Source: Verrucomicrobiota bacterium
Lineage (GTDB): Bacteria; Verrucomicrobiota; Verrucomicrobiia; Verrucomicrobiales; DEV007
Direction: 5' to 3'
Length of the DNA stretch: 5,239 nucleotides
NCBI GenBank assembly: GCA_020630835.1
Contig: JAHDIL010000163.1
Span: 1 to 5,239 of the forward strand
Under the pieces are notes generated by a model that had not been told where the DNA came from, did not search any database, and saw nothing but the letters and a program-made list of their open reading frames with translations. The position numbers were made by a program, and so were the translations under genes. This document shows positions 1 through 5,239 of the stretch, piece after piece. Numbering within the stretch: position 1 is the first letter of the stretch; every line of letters begins with the position of its first letter.

Positions 1-1
1 C

Positions 2-316
2 GGGAAGGGGCAGGGGGGGAACAAGCAGGCCAATATTGATCGCTGGGTTGGGCAGTTCAACGGCACTCCAGCTGTTGATCAGAAGGATGAGGATGTGGAG
101 GGTAAAACGATAACTTTTCTCGAGGCGAGAGGCACTTACATGGATGGGCCTCCCTTTGGTGGCAACAAAACCCCGCGACCTAATTACACCATGCTGGCGG
201 CTATCATGCCAAGCCCTGAAGGTGATGTCTTTTTGAAGATGACTGGGCCTGATGCCTCCATGGCGGCTGCGAAGGAAGCCTTCATCGCCTTTGTGAAATC
301 TGGGCTTGGGAAATAG
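2..316 (+). CDS. Conserved hypothetical protein, C-terminal part (5' end outside window)
   Basis: The frame is open from the left edge to a TAG stop and gives 104 residues without a start, so this is the tail of a longer gene. A GTG at 95 could serve as a start, but the frame is coding-like before it, so I treat it as internal. The tail begins with a Gly/Lys/Gln-rich linker, then a motif reading NIDRWVGQF, a strand-rich section (GKTITFLEARGTY), a Gly/Pro loop (DGPPFGGNKTPRP), the segment YTMLAAIMPSPEGDVFLKMTGP, and a final amphipathic helix with AAAKEAFIAFVKS. From memory this matches the end of a small secreted or lipoprotein-like family common in planctomycetes and verrucomicrobia, where an N-terminal signal sequence would lie upstream. 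No function is known to me. It lies 953 bp before nrdB on the same strand and is unlikely to share its operon. Confidence 0.75.
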   Translation, partial: GKGQGGNKQANIDRWVGQFNGTPAVDQKDEDVEGKTITFLEARGTYMDGPPFGGNKTPRPNYTMLAAIMPSPEGDVFLKMTGPDASMAAAKEAFIAFVKSGLGK

Positions 317-333
317 ATAGAACGTTTAGCTCG

Positions 334-549
334 TCAGAACGGAGCGCATTTGATCGAGCCGTTGAGGCACACGCTCTCATCTTTCATCTGCTCGACATAG
401 CGAGGGTCCTTTTGTGGATCGAAGGTAGAGTTGTTGCCAACAGCTGTCCCGGAGATGGTGATTCCATTTAGGTGGGCGCGGTGTGCGCCTATCTAGGATG
501 TCGCTGTCAGAAAACTCGGGGGGGAGAAGTAGCTCGTGACTTGAGCCAT
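334..549 (-). pseudogene. Probable decayed small reading frame, in-frame TAG at codon 19
   Basis: Read on the minus strand from an ATG at 549-547, this frame gives MAQVTSYFSPPSFLTATS, then a TAG (495-493), then 52 further codons to a TGA at 336-334. The downstream part reads like a genuine protein (for example TISGTAVGNNSTFDP and KDPRYVEQMKDESVCLNG), with codon choice like that of the nrd genes (many C-ending codons). It has no good start of its own after the TAG. A 7-C run on the minus strand (518-524) precedes the break, and one extra C there would give SPPEFSDSDILD, which also looks protein-like. Two compensating indels, or one nonsense mutation, would therefore explain the decay. The open frame extends upstream of the ATG to about 616, so the original start is uncertain. 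Two cysteines lie near the C-terminus. I do not recognise a family. Confidence 0.4.
469..495 (+). repeat. Hairpin, 11 bp stem with 5 nt loop
   Basis: Positions 469-479 pair with 485-495 around the loop GGTGT (480-484). The stem is GC-rich next to the loop (GGCGC/GCGCC). Two of the eleven pairs (472 with 492, 474 with 490) are G-U if the plus strand is transcribed, but would be C-A mismatches in a minus-strand RNA. The structure therefore fits a plus-strand transcript, perhaps the 3' end of the upstream gene's mRNA. No U-tract follows, so it is not a standard intrinsic terminator. It overlaps the broken minus-strand frame. Confidence 0.45.
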
Positions 550-572
550 CTCAGCTTCATAGCTGGCTGTAT

Positions 573-629
573 GAATCGGTAACTTTCGGTAAATCAAGGG
601 TCCGCGAACCTTGATTTACTTGGCGATTC
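573..629. repeat. Nested inverted repeat: perfect 11 bp arms plus outer 6 bp arms
   Basis: GTAAATCAAGG (589-599) and CCTTGATTTAC (609-619) are perfect reverse complements around a 9 nt loop (600-608). Outside them GAATCG (573-578) pairs with CGATTC (624-629), leaving an asymmetric internal loop of 10 and 4 nt. No T-run follows on either strand, so terminator function is doubtful. A structured RNA element, a protein-binding palindrome, or a remnant recombination site are all possible. Nothing in the window decides between them. Confidence 0.5.
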
Positions 630-930
630 GGTTTCGCTGTCCTAAAAGGGTAGTGATCGCGGAATAAATAGGCGGATAGACCAACCTTGAGCTGCCCTGT
701 GGCGGCTCGCTGAGGAATCTTTAGCGGGGGCTTGTCGGCCGAGTAAGTCACCGGTGGAGCCAGAGCGCTAGCACCACTCACCCGAGCGAGTAAGTGGCGG
801 CGGGAAGGGGGCGATTGCTGTTCATCATCGGGAAATCGTAGGAAAACTCCACTGCGCGGACCTCTCTGCCCAATAAAGATCAGGGCTGTGAGCTTTATGG
901 TCGATTTTAGACTCTTTTGCGTTGCTTTCA

Positions 931-946
931 TTCTCAAATATGAGAA
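931..946. repeat. 16 bp palindrome TTCTCAAATATGAGAA with flanking half-site copies
   Basis: TTCTCA (931-936) and TGAGAA (941-946) are perfect reverse complements separated by 4 nt. A further TGAGAA lies at 961-966, exactly 20 bp from the first, and TTCTCAAAT recurs at 1164-1172 in the nrdB leader. The size and spacing would suit a dimeric DNA-binding protein, but six-base half-sites in AT-rich DNA can arise by chance and no cognate regulator is visible. Confidence 0.25.
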
Positions 947-1033
947 AAGAATCGCATGTCTGAGAAGGGAAGTTTAGCGATTGTTCGACAGGAGAAAAAT
1001 TCACTCAATCAGCGTATTAAATTCTTGCCCGAC

Positions 1034-1079
1034 CACTACATGTTGTGCATTCTACCTCCGAAAAGCGCAACCTGTTGTG
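1034..1079 (+). promoter_or_regulatory. Tandem NrdR-box-like operator upstream of nrdB
   Basis: Box 1 is CACTACATGTTGTG (1034-1047), which matches the NrdR consensus core CACWATATATWGTG at 12 of 14 positions and is symmetric except for the weak W positions. Box 2 is CGCAACCTGTTGTG (1066-1079), with about 10 of 14 matches. The starts are 32 bp apart, close to three helical turns, which is the classic arrangement of paired NrdR sites. NrdR is a zinc-ribbon/ATP-cone repressor of RNR genes that binds when dATP/ATP occupy its cone. Position upstream of nrdB-nrdA agrees with this role. The nrdR gene itself is not in the window. Confidence 0.7.
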
Positions 1080-1111
1080 GTTTTCGCCGAAATAGAGAGT
1101 TTTCGTGAATG

Positions 1112-1120
1112 TGGCATAAT
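1112..1120 (+). promoter_or_regulatory. Extended -10 promoter candidate for nrdB-nrdA
   Basis: TGGCATAAT contains the extended -10 element TGn followed by CATAAT (5 of 6 matches to TATAAT). No good -35 hexamer lies 16-18 bp upstream, as expected for an extended -10 promoter. Transcription would begin near 1127, giving a leader of about 140 nt, and the NrdR-like boxes would sit roughly 45-95 bp upstream of the start. A weaker alternative is TTGCCC (1025-1030) with a poor -10 at 1048-1053, which would place box 1 inside the spacer. Confidence 0.35.
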
Positions 1121-1269
1121 TGGCACTGATTCCGCTGACGAGTCGTAAAAGTGGCTCCAAAACTTCTCAAATTTGGGTGGAGACTAGCCAGTCGAGTTGA
1201 GCTTTACGCGGGACCGCTCAAACCGACGCATCAATAACCAAATTCACTCTATTTATCTGCAAAAAATTC

Positions 1270-2352
1270 ATGGAAAAGTCATTCAAAATCGGACCGCGCG
1301 AGTTCGTCCTCGACCAAGACAAAGCTGAGGAGGCCTACGCGGCCAAGCGTGTCATTAATGGTCGCAAAACAGAGACCTTCAATCTGCTCCCTTTGAAATA
1401 CCAGTGGGCCTACGATTTGTATCGCACGATGAAGGCGAACCACTGGGAGCCAGAGGATATCCAGATGCAAAAGGATATCGAATTGTGGCAGGGATCGGAG
1501 CTCTCCGATGTTGAGCGCTGGATCATCCGTATGGGTATCGGTTATTTCTCGGCTGCTGAGGGTATCGTTGGTGACAACATCATCCACGTTGTGCGTGAGC
1601 TCGTGACTGCTCCCGAGCTCAAGCTCGTCCTTGGACGCCACGCGCACGAGGAAAATATCCACGCTGATTCTCTGCTTTACATGATTTCCAGCCTGGGAAT
1701 CAACCCGCATGAATGCGAGGCCATGTTCGAGCAGATTCCGACCATTCAGCGCAAGAACGACTTCGTGAATCGCACCTCACATGACCTGCGCCGCGATGTT
1801 GATATGACTGACCCGGAGAATAAGAAGCTTCTGGCCCGCAATATTTTCGTATTCGGTCAATGCATGGAGGGAACACAGTTCTACGGACTCTTTGGTATGA
1901 TCCTTAGCCTCTACCGACAGAACAAGTTCCCGGGTATTGGGCAAATGTTCCGATACACACTGCGCGATGAGTCCAATCATATTGAGTTGTTCCGCAATCT
2001 TTTTATGGATCTCATCAGCGAAAATATGGAGATCTGGACCCCTGATTTCAAAGCAGAGCTAGTCGAGACTATGCGAGAGGCTGTTGCTCTCGAGAAAGAC
2101 TTTATCCGTGATTGCCTGCCAGTAAGTTCCATCGGCTTGAATGCCGAGGAGTTCTGCCAGTATATCGACTATATCGCCGACTACCGACTTGAAGGAATTG
2201 GCCTCGATAAGTTGAATCCAGGGGTGCAGAATCCGTTCCCATGGCTTTCCGAAGCCATCAATATGAAGAAGGAGCAAAACTTCTTTGAGGGGAAGGTTAC
2301 GGAATATCAAAAAGCCTCCGCTCTCGTCACTGCCGACGACGATGAGCTTTAA
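1270..2352 (+). CDS. nrdB: Ribonucleoside-diphosphate reductase small subunit, class Ic type (R2c)
   Basis: This is the cytoplasmic radical-generating subunit of class I ribonucleotide reductase: 360 residues, usual R2 size, four-helix ferritin-like fold. Metal ligands visible by alignment to R2 proteins are Glu97 (AAEG), Glu128 and His131 (ENIH), Glu200 (CMEG), Glu234 and His237 (RDESNH). The first ligand is Glu, as in Chlamydia trachomatis R2, instead of the Asp of class Ia. The radical Tyr position (His131+4) is Leu135, so no tyrosyl radical can form there; a Mn/Fe cofactor as in class Ic is inferred. Transfer-path residues are kept: Trp46, Asp233, Tyr229 (cf. chlamydial Tyr222), Tyr137 (cf. 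Tyr129) and C-terminal Tyr346 (cf. Tyr338). The start ATG lacks a Shine-Dalgarno sequence, but no alternative start lies close upstream. It ends with a double stop, TAATAA, 88 bp before nrdA. An R2-like ligand-binding oxidase is unlikely, given the C-terminal Tyr tail and the nrdA neighbour. Confidence 0.96.
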   Translation: MEKSFKIGPREFVLDQDKAEEAYAAKRVINGRKTETFNLLPLKYQWAYDLYRTMKANHWEPEDIQMQKDIELWQGSELSDVERWIIRMGIGYFSAAEGIVGDNIIHVVRELVTAPELKLVLGRHAHEENIHADSLLYMISSLGINPHECEAMFEQIPTIQRKNDFVNRTSHDLRRDVDMTDPENKKLLARNIFVFGQCMEGTQFYGLFGMILSLYRQNKFPGIGQMFRYTLRDESNHIELFRNLFMDLISENMEIWTPDFKAELVETMREAVALEKDFIRDCLPVSSIGLNAEEFCQYIDYIADYRLEGIGLDKLNPGVQNPFPWLSEAINMKKEQNFFEGKVTEYQKASALVTADDDEL

Positions 2353-2371
2353 TAAAACTGTTCATTAGAAC

Positions 2372-2399
2372 TTTACAATCTCTTGTCTTCTTCGATACT
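2372..2399 (+). promoter_or_regulatory. Weak internal promoter candidate in the nrdB-nrdA gap
   Basis: TTTACA (2372-2377; 5 of 6 matches to TTGACA) is followed after 16 bp by GATACT (2394-2399; 4 of 6 matches to TATAAT). It could give some nrdA-only transcript starting near 2406. The 88 bp gap has no terminator-like hairpin, so read-through from nrdB is expected in any case. Matches of this quality also occur by chance. Confidence 0.2.
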
Positions 2400-2440
2400 G
2401 AGGGCAACTGCTCAAATATACACATAACTCATTTGAATCC

Positions 2441-5239
<2,799 letters not shown>

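Larger units (their letters stand above)
317..1269. other. Long gene-poor region between the hypothetical gene and nrdB
   Basis: This stretch of about 950 bp has no open frame I would call an intact gene. From left to right it holds a probable decayed minus-strand frame (334-549), a strong hairpin (469-495), a nested inverted repeat (573-629), a 16 bp palindrome (931-946), two NrdR-box-like sites (1034-1079), an extended -10 promoter candidate (1112-1120), and a likely untranslated leader of about 140 nt before nrdB. Positions 630-930 contain only a Pro/Arg/Ser-rich minus-strand open frame of doubtful reality. I see no tRNA fold, no Rho-independent terminator with a U-tract, and no transposon ends. 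Confidence 0.7.

Noticed and set aside
561..619. tRNA-like look of the sequence around the inverted repeat (T-arm-like GGTTCG on the minus strand)
   Set aside because: No acceptor stem, D-arm or 7-nt anticodon loop can be folded on either strand; the loop of the candidate T-arm has 9 nt.
557..937. Minus-strand open frame of 126 codons with a basic, hydrophobic start
   Set aside because: It is rich in Pro, Arg and Ser, has no recognisable domain, no Shine-Dalgarno sequence, and its end runs through the nested inverted repeat. The MKATQKSLKSTIKLTALIFIG start is mildly signal-like, but the rest looks like a chance frame.
1121..1136. Sigma-54-like element TGGCACTGATTCCGCT with correct GG-to-GC spacing
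   Set aside because: The TTGC of the -12 element is replaced by CCGC, no enhancer-binding site is evident, and RNR genes are not usual sigma-54 targets.
1153..1187. Possible leader stem-loop (GGCT...AGCC and CTCCA...TGGAG)
   Set aside because: The arms are short, overlap each other and need a 5-nt bulge; no known riboswitch or attenuator pattern fits.
1279..2310. Three minus-strand open frames opposite nrdB
   Set aside because: They are shadows of a strongly conserved gene on the plus strand and show no protein family features.
2353..2440. Search for a terminator or small gene between nrdB and nrdA
   Set aside because: There is no GC-rich hairpin or T-run, and no start codon with a usable frame; it is a plain operon spacer apart from the weak promoter match.

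Overview
The window is ordinary chromosomal DNA of a bacterium, most likely from the Planctomycetes-Verrucomicrobia-Chlamydiae group, with Verrucomicrobiota my best guess. This rests on two things. The ribonucleotide reductase (RNR) resembles the chlamydial class Ic enzyme in both subunits. The partial upstream protein resembles a lipoprotein-like family I associate with planctomycetes and verrucomicrobia. The assignment is inference from remembered sequences, not a search. I see no phage genes, insertion sequences, CRISPR array, tRNA or rRNA.

Layout, left to right. Positions 2-316 hold the 3' end of a secreted-type conserved protein of unknown function. Positions 317-1269 (about 950 bp) contain no convincing intact gene. 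They hold a probable decayed reading frame on the minus strand (334-549), three inverted repeats, and the control region of the RNR genes. That region has two NrdR-box-like sites 32 bp apart, followed by an extended -10 promoter candidate. Positions 1270-2352 encode nrdB, the RNR small subunit. Positions 2441-5239 encode the first 933 residues of nrdA, the large catalytic subunit, which runs off the window. The two nrd genes are co-directional with an 88 bp gap and probably form one operon.

NrdB and NrdA together make deoxyribonucleotides from ribonucleotides. NrdB assembles the oxidant at a dinuclear metal site and passes it along a chain of Trp/Tyr residues to the active-site cysteine of NrdA. 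All six metal ligands are present in NrdB. The first ligand is Glu (not Asp), and the residue that is the radical Tyr in ordinary class Ia enzymes is Leu135. This is the class Ic (Mn/Fe, Tyr-radical-free) pattern, but with Leu where the chlamydial enzyme has Phe. NrdA carries three tandem ATP-cone-like modules before its catalytic barrel, of which only the middle one keeps the nucleotide-binding signature. Expression is probably repressed by NrdR, itself an ATP-cone protein that senses ATP/dATP.

The points most worth a second look are the Leu at the radical site, the degenerate-intact-degenerate ATP-cone array, the NrdR box pair, the absence of Shine-Dalgarno sequences before both nrd genes, and the decayed minus-strand frame at 334-549. 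I do not see an entirely new system here.
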